A stretch of 46,571 nucleotides of DNA. It comes from Planctomycetota bacterium. Its GTDB lineage: Bacteria > Planctomycetota > Planctomycetia > Pirellulales > Pirellulaceae. This document shows positions 8,488 through 17,477 of this stretch, piece by piece; within the stretch, counting starts at the first letter, position 1, and every line of letters starts with the position of its first letter. Both the position numbers and the translations under genes were made by a program. The stretch spans positions 1-46,571 of the forward strand of contig JAQCHP010000022.1 in assembly GCA_027619595.1 (NCBI GenBank). Direction: 5' to 3'. A model generated the notes under the pieces. The model was not told the DNA's origin. It was given only the letters and a program-made list of their open reading frames with translations, and searched no databases.

Positions 8488-9201
8488 ATGGGTCAAAAGG
8501 TCAATCCGATAGCGTTCCGCACTGGCGTGATGGAAACCTGGAAGAGCCGATGGTACGCGTCGAAAAAGGAGTTTTCGTCGTTACTGCTGGAAGATCATAA
8601 GATCCGCAAATACATCAAGTTCAATCCTAAAAAGTCCCACTACCGAAACGCCGGAATTGATCGTATTGAAATTGAACGTACTCGTGATGAAGTTCGTGTT
8701 GTGCTACACGTTGCAAGACCGGGCTTAATGATCGGGAAGAAGGGGCAGGAAGTTGAGTTGTTGCAGAACGAGTTGCAAAACTTGGTAAAGCGACGAGTTA
8801 ATTTAAAGATCGAAGAGATCACACGCCCCGAATGGCAGGCGCAGCTTGTGGCTGAGGAAGTAGCGGAACAACTTGCGAAGCGAGCAAGTTTTCGGCGGGC
8901 CATGAAGCAGTCGATGGAACGGACGATGGATGCCGGCGCTAAGGGAATTAAGGTGCAATTGGCGGGCCGTTTGGGCGGTGCGGAGATGGCGAGGCGAGAG
9001 AAAGCAAACTCCGGCTCGATTCCGCTAAGCACACTACGTGCCAAGATCGACTACGGTTTTGCCGAGGCGATGACGGCTCAGGGTCACATTGGGGTACAAG
9101 TGTGGATCAACCAAGGATTTTATAAAGGAGCTAGCGACGATGGCGATGATGCCGAAGCGGGTAAAGCATCGAAAGTCGCAAAGAGGACGCATAAAAGGTA
9201 A
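8488..9201 (+). CDS. rpsC: 30S ribosomal protein S3
   Basis: S3 lines the mRNA entry channel and helps unwind mRNA. The 237-residue product begins MGQKVNPIAFRTGV, has a KH domain with VHVARPGLMIGKKGQEVELL, and the C-terminal domain with GAKGIKVQLAGRLGGAEMAR and GVQVWINQG. GAGGAG precedes the ATG. Its last ~20 codons, encoding an Asp/Ala/Lys tail, overlap the start of rplP by 62 nt in a different frame, so the tail sequence is constrained by L16. Confidence 0.97.
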   Translation: MGQKVNPIAFRTGVMETWKSRWYASKKEFSSLLLEDHKIRKYIKFNPKKSHYRNAGIDRIEIERTRDEVRVVLHVARPGLMIGKKGQEVELLQNELQNLVKRRVNLKIEEITRPEWQAQLVAEEVAEQLAKRASFRRAMKQSMERTMDAGAKGIKVQLAGRLGGAEMARREKANSGSIPLSTLRAKIDYGFAEAMTAQGHIGVQVWINQGFYKGASDDGDDAEAGKASKVAKRTHKR

Positions 9202-9556
9202 GGCCTCTCGCGGCAATCGTGTAGTGTTTGGTGAATTTGGTTTGCAGGCGCTGCAGGGCGGCTGGATCAAGGCGGCCACAATAGAAGCCGGTCGTATTGC
9301 TGCGCAGCAATATGTTCGCGGTGAGGGACGGTTGTATGTGCGGCTGTTTCCCAATAAGTCAGTGACTTCGACCCCCCTGGAAACACGGATGGGAAAAGGT
9401 AAGGGCGAGCCCGATTTTTGGGCGGCTGTGGTGAGGCCGGGTAGTATTTTGTACGAATTGGGAGGAGTCACCGAGCAACAGGCGCGGGTCTGTTTGGCGC
9501 GATTGGCTCACAAGATGCCCATTCGTGTTCGATTTGTGCGACGGAGGTTGGCGTAA
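9140..9556 (+). CDS. rplP: 50S ribosomal protein L16
   Basis: L16 organises the A-site region of the large subunit. From the ATG at 9140 the product is 138 residues, the normal length, starting MAMMPKRVKHRKSQRGRIKG; in-frame ATGs at 9146 and 9149 are alternatives. AAGGAG (9125-9130) supports 9140. Typical blocks are GEFGLQAL, RIAAQQYVRGEGRLYVRLFPNKSVTSTPLETRMGKGKG and FWAAVVRPGSILYELGGV. It overlaps rpsC by 62 nt and ends 1 nt before the rpmC GTG. Confidence 0.95.
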   Translation: MAMMPKRVKHRKSQRGRIKGKASRGNRVVFGEFGLQALQGGWIKAATIEAGRIAAQQYVRGEGRLYVRLFPNKSVTSTPLETRMGKGKGEPDFWAAVVRPGSILYELGGVTEQQARVCLARLAHKMPIRVRFVRRRLA

Positions 9557-9557
9557 C

Positions 9558-9755
9558 GTGAAAACCCAAGAGCTGCGTGAAATGAGTGACGAGCAACTTG
9601 GGCTGTTGCTCAAGGAGATGTCCGAGAAGTTGTTTCGGTTGCGTATTCAGACTCAGACGGAGCGACTTGATTCGCCGAGCGAGCTGATGCGGAGTCGGCG
9701 GATGATTGCAAGAGTTAAGACGTTACAAACTCAGAGACAAATGGCTGCTAAATAG
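9558..9755 (+). CDS. rpmC: 50S ribosomal protein L29
   Basis: Small helical protein by the exit tunnel. The GTG at 9558 gives 65 residues beginning VKTQELREMSDEQLG and including LFRLRIQTQTERLDSPSE and RMIARVKTL, the two-helix L29 pattern. GGAGG (9543-9547) lies 10 nt upstream inside rplP, and the gap after the rplP stop is one base, so translation is probably coupled. Confidence 0.94.
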   Translation: MKTQELREMSDEQLGLLLKEMSEKLFRLRIQTQTERLDSPSELMRSRRMIARVKTLQTQRQMAAK

Positions 9756-9788
9756 CCGGGACGGAGCAGGGCGGGGCCCTGAGAATTG

Positions 9789-10061
9789 ATGCCGAAACGT
9801 GAAATAGTCGGTGTGGTCACACGAGCCGGTGCGGACAAGACGCGACGGGTCGAAATGCAGCGGTTGGTGAAACATCCAGTGTATGGGAAATACATTCGAC
9901 GTAACACAGTGTGCCATGCGCACGACGAGAACAATGAGTCTTCGTTGGGGGATACCGTCGAAATTATTGAGTCGCGGCCATTGTCTAAGTTGAAGCGGTG
10001 GCGGCTGGTGCGGGTTGTAAAGAAAAATGTTGCTGCGGAAGGAATTACGAGCGACGCTTAG
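9789..10061 (+). CDS. rpsQ: 30S ribosomal protein S17
   Basis: S17 binds 16S rRNA as an OB-fold in the 30S body. From the ATG at 9789 the product is 90 residues with KREIVGVVTRAGADKTRRVEM, VKHPVYGKYIRRNTVCHAHDE and LGDTVEIIESRPLSKLKRWRLV, all typical. A TTG one codon upstream is in frame but less likely. No clear Shine-Dalgarno. A 130-nt gap with nothing recognised separates it from rplN. Confidence 0.96.
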   Translation: MPKREIVGVVTRAGADKTRRVEMQRLVKHPVYGKYIRRNTVCHAHDENNESSLGDTVEIIESRPLSKLKRWRLVRVVKKNVAAEGITSDA

Positions 10062-10191
10062 GTCGTGGTGTGCCGGAAGTGGGCACGTACCGAACCAGGT
10101 CGCATCGGCTGGAGGGACATGTTGCGGGCGAAATAAAGTCACGTGATGTTGTACGGTGTTGTAAGACTCTACATAAGCAAAGACGGTAGCC

Positions 10192-10560
10192 ATGATTCAG
10201 CAAGAAACCCGTTTGGATGTAGCCGATAATACGGGCGCAAAAGAGGTTATGTGCATCAAGGTCCTCGGTGGAACTCGGCGACGTTATGCCGGACTAGGGG
10301 ACGTGATCATTTGCAGCGTCAAAAGTGTAATACCAGGCAGTGAAGTCAAGAAAAAGGCGGTCGTTCGAGCGGTAGTGGTTCGATGTCGCCAGCCTACTCG
10401 GCGCGCTGATGGGAGTTACATCCGATTTGATAGAAATGCGGTGGTTCTGGTCGACGCCGACCGAAATCCGCGTGGTACTCGTATTTTCGGCGCTGTGGCG
10501 CGCGAGCTACGAGATAAGAAATACATGAAAATTGTCAGTCTCGCGAGCGAGGTGGTGTGA
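10192..10560 (+). CDS. rplN: 50S ribosomal protein L14
   Basis: L14 lies at the subunit interface. The 122-residue product is standard: [27 protein letters not shown] at the N-terminus, [43 protein letters not shown] and KIVSLASEV at the end. Its TGA shares one base with the rplX ATG (TGATG), which suggests translational coupling. Confidence 0.98.
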   Translation: MIQQETRLDVADNTGAKEVMCIKVLGGTRRRYAGLGDVIICSVKSVIPGSEVKKKAVVRAVVVRCRQPTRRADGSYIRFDRNAVVLVDADRNPRGTRIFGAVARELRDKKYMKIVSLASEVV

Positions 10561-10916
10561 TGTGGTTGCGTGTAGATGATACGGTTGAAGTAATAACCGG
10601 GAACGACGCAGGCGTACGTGCGAAGGTTCTTAGCGTGGATCGGGAACAAAATCGCGTAGTCGTCGAAGGCGTGAATCGCGTGTTGAAGCATGTACGTAAG
10701 AGTCAGCGGAACCCACAAGGTGGTCGGCTGTCGAAGGAGTTGTCGGTGGCTTGGTCCAACGTCATGTTGGTGTGCGAGAGTTGTAATGCGGCTTCCCGCA
10801 CAGGCGCGAAATACCAGGACGATGGGTCGAAAGTGCGTTATTGTAAAAAGTGCGGTGCGCAGATCGGCAGGACCATTGCGCCGGCTCGTTCGGCGCATGC
10901 GAAAACAAAAAAATAG
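10560..10916 (+). CDS. rplX: 50S ribosomal protein L24 (zinc-ribbon form)
   Basis: L24 starts large-subunit assembly. The ATG at 10560 overlaps the rplN stop by one base. The 118-residue product has a KOW-type region (VEVITGNDAGVRAKVLSVDREQNRVVVEGVNRV) and a C-terminal part with two CxxC pairs (CESC and CKKC), the zinc-ribbon arrangement of many L24 proteins, then a basic tail. A GTG one codon upstream is in frame; TGATG coupling favours the ATG. Confidence 0.95.
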   Translation: MWLRVDDTVEVITGNDAGVRAKVLSVDREQNRVVVEGVNRVLKHVRKSQRNPQGGRLSKELSVAWSNVMLVCESCNAASRTGAKYQDDGSKVRYCKKCGAQIGRTIAPARSAHAKTKK

Positions 10917-11014
10917 ATCGTTCGGTGGTCTGTAGATTGAGACCAGTGCAAATTGAGCGGTTGCAAGGTTCGACAAAACGAAAAAAGTAAAATTGAAATG
11001 GTGGGAGTGGGGTC

Positions 11015-11596
11015 ATGGGTAGCGTAGTGCCACGTTTAAAGCAGAAGTACGAAGTAGAAGTTTTGCCTGCTCTTCGCGAATCGCTCGGCCAGGCCAATCG
11101 GATGGCGCTTCCCCATTTGAAGAAGATCGTCGTCAATATGGGCGTCGGTAGCGCTGTGTCTGAGAAAAAACATATCGAAGAGGCGACTGAGGCCTTGGGC
11201 CAAATCACGGGGCAGAAGCCGCTCGTCACCAAAGCGAGGATTTCGGTGGCTGGATTTCGCCTGCGGGAGGGGATGCCAATCGGTTGTAAGGTGACTCTGC
11301 GACGTCAGAGAATGTATGAGTTTATGGATCGATTGATCGCCTTGGCGCTGCCTCGCGTGCGAGATTTTCGCGGACTGAATCCGAATGGGTTCGATGGGCA
11401 TGGGAATTACAGCATGGGTTTGGCTGAGCAGTTGGTGTTTTCAGAGTTGAACCCTGACCGCTTCCTTCGTCCGCAAGGGATGAACATAACGTTTGTCACG
11501 TCGACCGACAGTGACGAACACGGGAGATTGTTTTTGCGACTCATGGGGATGCCGTTTAAGAGGGAAGAAGAGAAGGGCGATGCACAAGTTGCTTAA
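11015..11596 (+). CDS. rplE: 50S ribosomal protein L5
   Basis: L5 binds 5S rRNA and contacts P-site tRNA. The 193-residue product is slightly longer than the E. coli protein and has LKKIVVNMGVGSAVSEKKHIEEA, ITGQKPLVTKARISVAGFRLREGMPIGCKVTLR, RDFRGLNPNGFDGHGNYSMGLAEQLVFSELNPD and NITFVTSTDSDEHGRLFLRLMGMPF. GGGAGTGGGG upstream of the ATG may serve as ribosome binding site. Confidence 0.97.
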   Translation: MGSVVPRLKQKYEVEVLPALRESLGQANRMALPHLKKIVVNMGVGSAVSEKKHIEEATEALGQITGQKPLVTKARISVAGFRLREGMPIGCKVTLRRQRMYEFMDRLIALALPRVRDFRGLNPNGFDGHGNYSMGLAEQLVFSELNPDRFLRPQGMNITFVTSTDSDEHGRLFLRLMGMPFKREEEKGDAQVA

Positions 11597-11730
11597 CAGC
11601 GGGCTTGTGGCAATTGGGTGGGTTCGGCGGAATGCCATGGCCGTCGTAGGTCCCAGCAATTTGAGGCAGAACCGTGGTGGGTGTCGTAGAGCCTGGTAAG
11701 TGAAAATCTGTTGATGATAGGTGAAAGCCG

Positions 11731-11916
11731 GTGGCCAGTAAATCAAAAATAGCCAAGGCAGGTCGCGTGCCAAAGTTTTCGTCGCGGCTTGAGCATCGCT
11801 GCAATCTGTGTGGTAGGCCTCGAGCTGTCTACCGAAAGTTTGGTGTCTGTCGAATTTGCTTCCGCAAATTGGCAGATCAAGGCGTGATTCCTGGCGTACG
11901 TAAGGCAAGTTGGTAA
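11731..11916 (+). CDS. rpsN: 30S ribosomal protein S14, zinc-binding type
   Basis: The short, zinc-binding form of S14, 61 residues. It has two CxxC pairs (CNLC and CRIC) framing [24 protein letters not shown], and ends [11 protein letters not shown] as this form does. The GTG start is supported by AGGTGA 8 nt upstream. With zinc-type L24 and L36 in the same cluster, the visible zinc-capable ribosomal proteins are all the zinc-binding forms. Confidence 0.96.
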   Translation: MASKSKIAKAGRVPKFSSRLEHRCNLCGRPRAVYRKFGVCRICFRKLADQGVIPGVRKASW

Positions 11917-11933
11917 GGGAGCTTCGAAACAAC

Positions 11934-12329
11934 ATGATGACAGATCCGATTGCCGACATGTTGACACGCATTCGCAACGCAGTTCGAGTAGAACGTGCGC
12001 ATGTCGAGATGCCGTTGTCGAAGGTAAAACGCGGGTTAGCGGACGTCCTAAAACGGGAAGGGTATATTTGGGACTGGGCGGAGGTTCAAAACGAATCTCT
12101 GACGCAGCTGCGGATTGACCTTAAGTACGGACCGAATGGTGAGCAAGTGATTCGATCCATTCGTCGTGTCAGTAAACCCGGGCGACGAATCTATAGTAAA
12201 GCGAAGGACCTGAAGCCTATTCTGAATGGGCTGGGAATTTCAGTGATCAGTACCAGCCGTGGGGTCGTAAGTGACCGGGAAGCACGACAGCGAAATTTGG
12301 GCGGTGAAGTGTTGTGCGAGGTTTGTTGA
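11934..12329 (+). CDS. rpsH: 30S ribosomal protein S8
   Basis: S8 binds helix 21 of 16S rRNA and in E. coli represses the spc operon. From the ATG at 11934 the product is 131 residues, MMTDPIADMLTRIRNAVRVE at the start and VISTSRGVVSDREARQRNLGGEVLCEV at the end; both are diagnostic. AAGGGAG lies about 10 nt upstream. It begins 17 nt after rpsN. Confidence 0.96.
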   Translation: MMTDPIADMLTRIRNAVRVERAHVEMPLSKVKRGLADVLKREGYIWDWAEVQNESLTQLRIDLKYGPNGEQVIRSIRRVSKPGRRIYSKAKDLKPILNGLGISVISTSRGVVSDREARQRNLGGEVLCEVC

Positions 12330-12359
12330 TCGGACCGTCTTAAGAACAGGTAGACTGTA

Positions 12360-12905
12360 ATGTCACGTATTGGTCTAAAACCGGTAGTTATACCGAAGAG
12401 CGTTAAAGTTCAGGTGAACGGCGCCACCGTTTTGGTGGAAGGACCCAAGGGTAAATTGGAGACGACGTTCCGCCCTGAAGTCAAAGTAGTTCATGAACCG
12501 AACGAAGGGCGCCTGCGCGTGGAACGCAAGGGCGACGAGCGAACCGCTCGGGCGCTCCACGGTCTGACGCGATCGCTGATTGCGAATATGGTGGAAGGTG
12601 TGGCCAACGGTTATTCCAAGAAGTTGGAAATTGTCGGAGTGGGGTACCTGGCCGCCGTGCAGAAAAATACGTTGCAGCTGCGAGTCGGGTTTGCGAATGA
12701 AATACACAAGACGATTCCGGTTGGATTGACGGTGGTCTGTCCAGATCAGACGCACGTGCTGATAAGTGGGTGTGATAAGCAGCAAGTAGGGCAATTCGCG
12801 GCGGAGATTCGTTCACTGCGGAAGCCAGAACCCTATAAAGGAAAAGGGGTTCGGTATGACGGCGAGGTAGTCAAGTTGAAGCCTGGTAAGGCAGCCAATA
12901 AATAG
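12360..12905 (+). CDS. rplF: 50S ribosomal protein L6
   Basis: L6 lies near the sarcin-ricin loop and factor site. The 181-residue product starts MSRIGLKPVVIPKSVKV and has VEGPKGKLETTF, ARALHGLTRSLIANMVEGV, LEIVGVGYLAAV and the C-terminal signature EIRSLRKPEPYKGKGVRY, all typical. Normal length. A 130-nt gap before rplR holds nothing recognised. Confidence 0.97.
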   Translation: MSRIGLKPVVIPKSVKVQVNGATVLVEGPKGKLETTFRPEVKVVHEPNEGRLRVERKGDERTARALHGLTRSLIANMVEGVANGYSKKLEIVGVGYLAAVQKNTLQLRVGFANEIHKTIPVGLTVVCPDQTHVLISGCDKQQVGQFAAEIRSLRKPEPYKGKGVRYDGEVVKLKPGKAANK

Positions 12906-13035
12906 TTGCCGATCGAATAAGTAGAGAAGAGTGCTGAAACGATGGCTCCGAGCATCATGTGGGACGATTTTCTTGGCGTGAACGGACATTAAGCGATCCG
13001 GCAGGCTGGGCGTTATTTGGATTGGGATAAGTTAA

Positions 13036-13404
13036 ATGTCAACACAGCAGAAGGTAATTCAACGGCAGAGAGTGCGTCGCACCTATCGAGTACGGAACTC
13101 GGTACGGCGTCAGGAACGACCGCGGTTGTCGGTGTTTCGGACATCCAAGCATTTTTATTGCCAGATTATCGACGATAGTCGAGGTAGTACATTGGCGTCG
13201 GCGAGCACAGTCGAGTCTGAGGCTCGAACCGGCGACGCGAAGACGGGGAATTGCGATGCGGCAATCGCGGTAGGTAAATTGCTTGCCAGTCGAGCACTAG
13301 CCGCCGGCGTGAAGAAGGTGGCCTTAGACCGGGGTCGTTTTAGGTATCATGGCAGAATCGCAGCGATGGCAAATGCAGCGCGTGAAGCCGGGTTAGAGTT
13401 TTAA
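13036..13404 (+). CDS. rplR: 50S ribosomal protein L18
   Basis: L18 brings 5S rRNA into the large subunit. The 122-residue product has the basic N-terminus with RTYRVRNSVRRQERPRLSVFRTSKHFYCQIIDD, then TLASASTVE, and the C-terminal LALDRG-like and GRIAAMANAAREAGLEF blocks. No clear ribosome binding site before the ATG. Confidence 0.96.
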   Translation: MSTQQKVIQRQRVRRTYRVRNSVRRQERPRLSVFRTSKHFYCQIIDDSRGSTLASASTVESEARTGDAKTGNCDAAIAVGKLLASRALAAGVKKVALDRGRFRYHGRIAAMANAAREAGLEF

Positions 13405-13434
13405 TCATTTAACCGTAGCTTGGGGGTTAACAGC

Positions 13435-13920
13435 GTGGCGAACGAAACGTCAGGTGCGAAGGTCATTGACAAGGTCGTAAAGATCAAGAGGTGTGCCTCC
13501 GTCGTTAAAGGGGGTAGGCGTTTCAGCTTTGCCGCAATGGTAGTTGTTGGTAATGGTGAGGGCCGCGTGGGCTGGGGGTATGGCAAAGCGAAGGAAGTCC
13601 CGCCAAGTGTCGAAAAGGCAGTCAAGCAGGCTCAGCGAAGCATGGTCCAGGTGCCAATCGTGGAGGGGACCGTACCGCATCGAGTTTGGGGTCGGTATGG
13701 GGCTGCTCAAGTGCTGCTCATACCGGCGGGGTCGGGAACGGGTGTGATCGCAGGTGAGGCCGTGCGATTGGTATGTGAGGCGGCGGGTTACAAGGATATT
13801 CTTACCAAAAGCTTTGGTTCGAATAATCCCATCGTTCTCGTGAAGGCCACGATCGCAGCTTTGTCGCAGTTGCGGACATTTCAGCAGGTTGAGCGTTTGC
13901 GAGGGGTATCCTTAACATGA
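13435..13920 (+). CDS. rpsE: 30S ribosomal protein S5
   Basis: S5 helps control decoding fidelity and lines the mRNA entry. The GTG at 13435 gives 161 residues; an in-frame TTG at 13420 would add five. Blocks: [67 protein letters not shown] and [19 protein letters not shown]. Its TGA overlaps the rplO ATG (ATGA). The gene usually found next, rpmD for L30, is absent. Confidence 0.96.
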   Translation: MANETSGAKVIDKVVKIKRCASVVKGGRRFSFAAMVVVGNGEGRVGWGYGKAKEVPPSVEKAVKQAQRSMVQVPIVEGTVPHRVWGRYGAAQVLLIPAGSGTGVIAGEAVRLVCEAAGYKDILTKSFGSNNPIVLVKATIAALSQLRTFQQVERLRGVSLT

Positions 13921-14444
13921 AATTGGACGACATCAATCGAGGAATTAGTAAGTACCGTAAACGAAGTCGCGTGGGGCGGGGTCCAGGGTCCGGTCACGGT
14001 AAGACGAGCGGTAGAGGCCATAAGGGCCAAAAATCGCGTGCGGGTTGGTCACGACTTTCCATTTTTCAGGGCGGGATGATGCCGCTAGTGCGTATGATTC
14101 CGAAACGTGGCTTCCATAATGCGTTCGGACCGCTGATATTTGCGGTCAATGTTGCCGATTTGGAACGGGCGTTCGAAGCGGGGGCGGACATCACTCCAGA
14201 ATTGCTGCGAGAAAAGAAGTTGGCCCGTGGCCGGTTCGATCTGCTCAAAGTGCTTGGCGATGGCGAGCTCCACAAGAAGTTCAGAGTGAGCGCACATCGG
14301 TTTAGCAAATCGGCGGTAGCGAAGATTGAGGCTGCTGGTGGCTCGGTAGTGCTTATTCCAGGCCCGACTCCGGTCGAGGACAAAAAGAACGCAGCGGCTG
14401 CAGATAAAAAGAAGGCAGCCGGCCCCAGACAAAAAAAGAAGTGA
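13917..14444 (+). CDS. rplO: 50S ribosomal protein L15
   Basis: L15 is a late-assembly protein with a long extended arm. The 175-residue product has [45 protein letters not shown] and ADITPELL, then a C-terminal domain and a 24-residue Lys/Ala-rich tail longer than in most bacteria. It starts inside the rpsE stop (ATGA overlap), so the two are translationally coupled. Confidence 0.96.
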   Translation: MKLDDINRGISKYRKRSRVGRGPGSGHGKTSGRGHKGQKSRAGWSRLSIFQGGMMPLVRMIPKRGFHNAFGPLIFAVNVADLERAFEAGADITPELLREKKLARGRFDLLKVLGDGELHKKFRVSAHRFSKSAVAKIEAAGGSVVLIPGPTPVEDKKNAAAADKKKAAGPRQKKK

Positions 14445-14566
14445 CGCTTGACCAAGCTCGTTGACGATCGAATGGGAGAGTACCCGCGGGCTTGCGGCCG
14501 GGTCGATGGGCCTGGGTCTAGTTGATTAGGTGTCGCGGCGGCCAAGACTAAAACGGAGTAACTCCT

Positions 14567-15934
14567 ATGTGGGAAAAAGCGCGGGTTGTATTCACAATCC
14601 CTGAACTGCGGAACAAGATTGTTCTGACGCTCGTGCTGCTTGCTGTCTATCGGGTGGGCTGGCAAATCAGCTTACCGATGGTCGACCAGAAAATGACGGC
14701 CGCCCAACAGGATTCGCAGCAAGGCGGTTTAGGGAAGCTGATCTCGCAGGCGGCGGTCTTTTCCGGAAGTGATTTGAACAAAGCTACAATTTTCGGACTG
14801 GGTATCCTCCCCTATATTTCGGCTTCCATCATTTTTCAATTGCTTGGCAGCGTGTGGAAGCCAATCGAGAATTTGCAAAAGGAAGGAGAGGCGGGCAGGC
14901 GAAAAATTAATGAATACACTCGCTACGTAACCGTTTTTCTGTGTTTTGTGCAAAGTTGGATGTTCGTTCGGTACAACATCATGCAGGTTGGACAAGACGG
15001 GATTCCGCTGCTCATAACCGACCAAGCGTTTATGTCGAGCAGCGGCAATCTGTCGTTTGGTTGGCAGCTCGTCGCGGTGCTCATCATGACGTGCGGTACG
15101 ATTTTTTTGATGTGGTTAGGTGAGCAGATCGATGAGTTTGGAATTGGCAACGGTATTAGTCTGTTGATTATGGCGGGAATTTTGGCCCAGATGCCGTTGG
15201 CGGCCTATGAATTGTTGAAAGATGCAAAGGCCGAATTGACATTTCCTAGCGGAGACATCGGTATAGAAGCGCTAGTGATTTTAGCGGCGCTATTTTTCGG
15301 TGTGGTGTTGGGCGTTGTGTTTATTACATTGGCCCAACGGCGAATCCCTACGCAAAGCGCTAAGCATGTGCGGGGTAGACGTGTCATGGGTGGGACCAAG
15401 CAGTATCTCCCGTTGAGAATCAACCAGTCAGGAGTGATGCCAATTATCTTCGCAAGCAGTCTCTTGATGTTTCCTGGAATGATATTGGGTTGGCTTGCGT
15501 ACATTTATCCAACGCTTTTCCGTGGCATGGCGGACGTCTTCAGTTCGCCTCGCTCGTTCGTTTACAACATGCTTTACGTCGCTATGATTTTTTTCTTTTG
15601 TTATTTTTGGACGGCCATCACGTTCAATCCTAAGGATATGGCGGATAACCTCAAAAATTATGGCACGTTCATTCCGGGGCATCGTCCCGGGCGTCGGACG
15701 GCTGATTACTTAGAAAAGGTCATGGTCAGGATCACCTACGTCGGTGCCGCGTTTCTGTCGCTGGTGGCCATTATTCCTAATCTGATTTCGTCAGCGTTGG
15801 GTGTGAGTTTTATGGTGGCCAGTTTTTATGGTGGTACGGGGCTCTTGATCGCCGTCAGTGTCGCTTTTGACCTTGTTCAGAAAATCGATAGTCACCTTGT
15901 AATGAGAAACTACAAGGGCCTGTTGGATGGTTGA
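14567..15934 (+). CDS. secY: protein translocase subunit SecY
   Basis: Channel-forming subunit of the Sec translocon, 455 residues with about ten membrane helices. It begins with IPELRNKIVLTLVLLAVYRVGWQ and has FGLGILPYISASIIFQLL (helix 2, plug region), GEAGRRKINEYTRYVTV, GIGNGISLLIMAGI, the cytosolic loop QRRIPTQSAKHV with YLPLRINQSGVMPIIFASSL, and FNPKDMADNLKNYGTFIPGHRPGR. All family landmarks are intact. GGAG lies before the ATG. Confidence 0.98.
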   Translation: MWEKARVVFTIPELRNKIVLTLVLLAVYRVGWQISLPMVDQKMTAAQQDSQQGGLGKLISQAAVFSGSDLNKATIFGLGILPYISASIIFQLLGSVWKPIENLQKEGEAGRRKINEYTRYVTVFLCFVQSWMFVRYNIMQVGQDGIPLLITDQAFMSSSGNLSFGWQLVAVLIMTCGTIFLMWLGEQIDEFGIGNGISLLIMAGILAQMPLAAYELLKDAKAELTFPSGDIGIEALVILAALFFGVVLGVVFITLAQRRIPTQSAKHVRGRRVMGGTKQYLPLRINQSGVMPIIFASSLLMFPGMILGWLAYIYPTLFRGMADVFSSPRSFVYNMLYVAMIFFFCYFWTAITFNPKDMADNLKNYGTFIPGHRPGRRTADYLEKVMVRITYVGAAFLSLVAIIPNLISSALGVSFMVASFYGGTGLLIAVSVAFDLVQKIDSHLVMRNYKGLLDG

Positions 15935-16015
15935 TGAGTGGACGTCAACATGACATGCAAGGAAGCCCTACCGGCGCTCACCCGAAATTGACCAACGGTC
16001 TGCAGGGGCCATGCC

Positions 16016-16603
16016 ATGATTGTCGTATTTCTCAGTCCACCTGGCAGCGGTAAGGGGACCCAATGCCGCAGGCTTGTCGATTTTCTCGGAGTTCCGCATC
16101 TTTCAACGGGTGCGATGTTGCGAGAGTCGGTACGGGCCGGATCTGCTCTGGGTGAGTTGGCTGCTCAGTACATCGAGCACGGAAAGCTTGTTCCCGACGC
16201 CGTGATGGTTACCTTAGTGAAGGATCGTTTGGAAGCGGCCGATTGTGAGTCAGGTTGCTTACTCGACGGTTTTCCACGAACCGTCAACCAGGCGATAGCG
16301 TTGGACGAACAGTTGCACACGTTGCGGCGCCGGGTGGATGTCGTCTTGGAGATGCGAGTGTCGCTGGAGGAACTAATCCGGCGACTCGTGGAGCGGGCGC
16401 GACAAGAGGGGCGTCAGGATGATTCTGCCGATACGGTCGTGCGTCGGATGGAGGTTTACGATTCCGAGACGAAGCCCGTCTTGGAGTATTATCGTAAGCT
16501 AAATAAATTGGTCAGTATTGACGGTATGGGCGACTCGGATGTTGTATTCGATCGCATCAAGGAGCAGGTCAAGCAATATGCCGGATCGACCGTCCGCGAT
16601 TAA
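16016..16603 (+). CDS. adk: adenylate kinase (short form)
   Basis: Catalyses ATP + AMP to 2 ADP in the cytoplasm. The 195-residue product has the P-loop SPPGSGKGTQ (residues 7-16, with Ser where Gly is usual), LSTGAMLRESV, GKLVPDAVMVTLVKDRL, DGFPRT, and a short LID (ARQEGRQDDSADTVVRRM) without the Cys4 zinc motif. It follows secY, as usual, and overlaps map by 26 nt. AGGGG precedes the ATG. Confidence 0.96.
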   Translation: MIVVFLSPPGSGKGTQCRRLVDFLGVPHLSTGAMLRESVRAGSALGELAAQYIEHGKLVPDAVMVTLVKDRLEAADCESGCLLDGFPRTVNQAIALDEQLHTLRRRVDVVLEMRVSLEELIRRLVERARQEGRQDDSADTVVRRMEVYDSETKPVLEYYRKLNKLVSIDGMGDSDVVFDRIKEQVKQYAGSTVRD

Positions 16604-17354
16604 TCTTCGGTCCGCGCGTGAGATCGAACGTATGCGCCCCGCGGGCCAGGTCGTGGCGGAAGCGCATCGGGCGGTATCGCAGTTGGTCCGTCCGGGCGTG
16701 ACGACCCGCGAGTTGGATGCGGCGGTTGAGCAGGTCTTCGTTAAGCACGGTGCGGAACCGCTTTTCAAGGGGGTTGCGGGGCCGGTCCCATTTCCTACCG
16801 TGACCTGTATCTCGGTAAATGACGAGGTCGTGCACGGAATCCCCAGTGGTCGTGTGCTCAGGGACGGGGACATTGTGAGCGTGGATACTGGCTGTCGCGT
16901 GAATGGTTGGTGCGGTGATTCCGCCATGACTTTTGCGGTCGGGGCGATTCCTCCCGTAGCGCAGAAGTTACTGGACGTTACGCGTGAGGCACTCGAGATC
17001 GCCATACGGGGTCTGTCGGTGCATGGGACGTGGTCAGAAATCGGTCGAGAAATGGAAGAGCATGTGCTGAAGGCGGGGTTTTCGGTGGTTCGGGCATTTT
17101 GCGGGCATGGGATTGGTCGTCAACTCCATGAGCCGCCCCAAGTGCCGAATTTATATCGTAAAGAATCCCACTTCGATTTTCCCATCAAACCAGGGCTTGT
17201 TTTGGCGATTGAGCCGATGGTATGCGTAGGGGCAGGGGACGTTCGTTGCCTCGACGACCATTGGACGCAGGTGACGCGTGACGGCAGCTTGGCAGCTCAT
17301 TTTGAGCATACGGTCGCCGTCACAGGCCAGGGGCCCGAAGTGCTGACTCTTTAA
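16578..17354 (+). CDS. map: methionine aminopeptidase, type I
   Basis: Removes N-terminal methionine from new proteins using two metal ions. From the ATG at 16578 (AAGGAG at 16559-16564) the product has 258 residues. The five metal ligands are visible: D103 (VDTG), D114 (CGDSAMTF), H177 (GHGIG), E212 (AIEPM) and E243 (FEHTV), plus the catalytic His at 86 (NDEVVHGIP). The frame is open a further 60 nt upstream but the family begins near INLRSAREIE. Overlaps adk by 26 nt; infA, usually next, is absent. Confidence 0.97.
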   Translation: MPDRPSAINLRSAREIERMRPAGQVVAEAHRAVSQLVRPGVTTRELDAAVEQVFVKHGAEPLFKGVAGPVPFPTVTCISVNDEVVHGIPSGRVLRDGDIVSVDTGCRVNGWCGDSAMTFAVGAIPPVAQKLLDVTREALEIAIRGLSVHGTWSEIGREMEEHVLKAGFSVVRAFCGHGIGRQLHEPPQVPNLYRKESHFDFPIKPGLVLAIEPMVCVGAGDVRCLDDHWTQVTRDGSLAAHFEHTVAVTGQGPEVLTL

Positions 17355-17408
17355 GGGGGGCAGTTTGCCGGTGTTCAAAATAATGGGTCGTTATGCCCAC
17401 GCCCCGTC

Positions 17409-17438
17409 TTGATAGTAATGTGAGTTTGATTGTATATT
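17409..17438 (+). promoter_or_regulatory. sigma70-type promoter before rpmJ
   Basis: TTGATA (17409-17414), an 18-nt spacer and TATATT (17433-17438), each 5 of 6 to consensus. Transcription would start near 17445, about 33 nt before rpmJ. It would drive rpmJ-rpsM-rpsK-rpoA-rplQ apart from the spc genes. The -10 is identical to that of the rpsJ promoter. Confidence 0.58.
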
Positions 17439-17477
17439 GGGGGGCTTTCCACGGATCGTTGTGTAGGGGACACTGTC

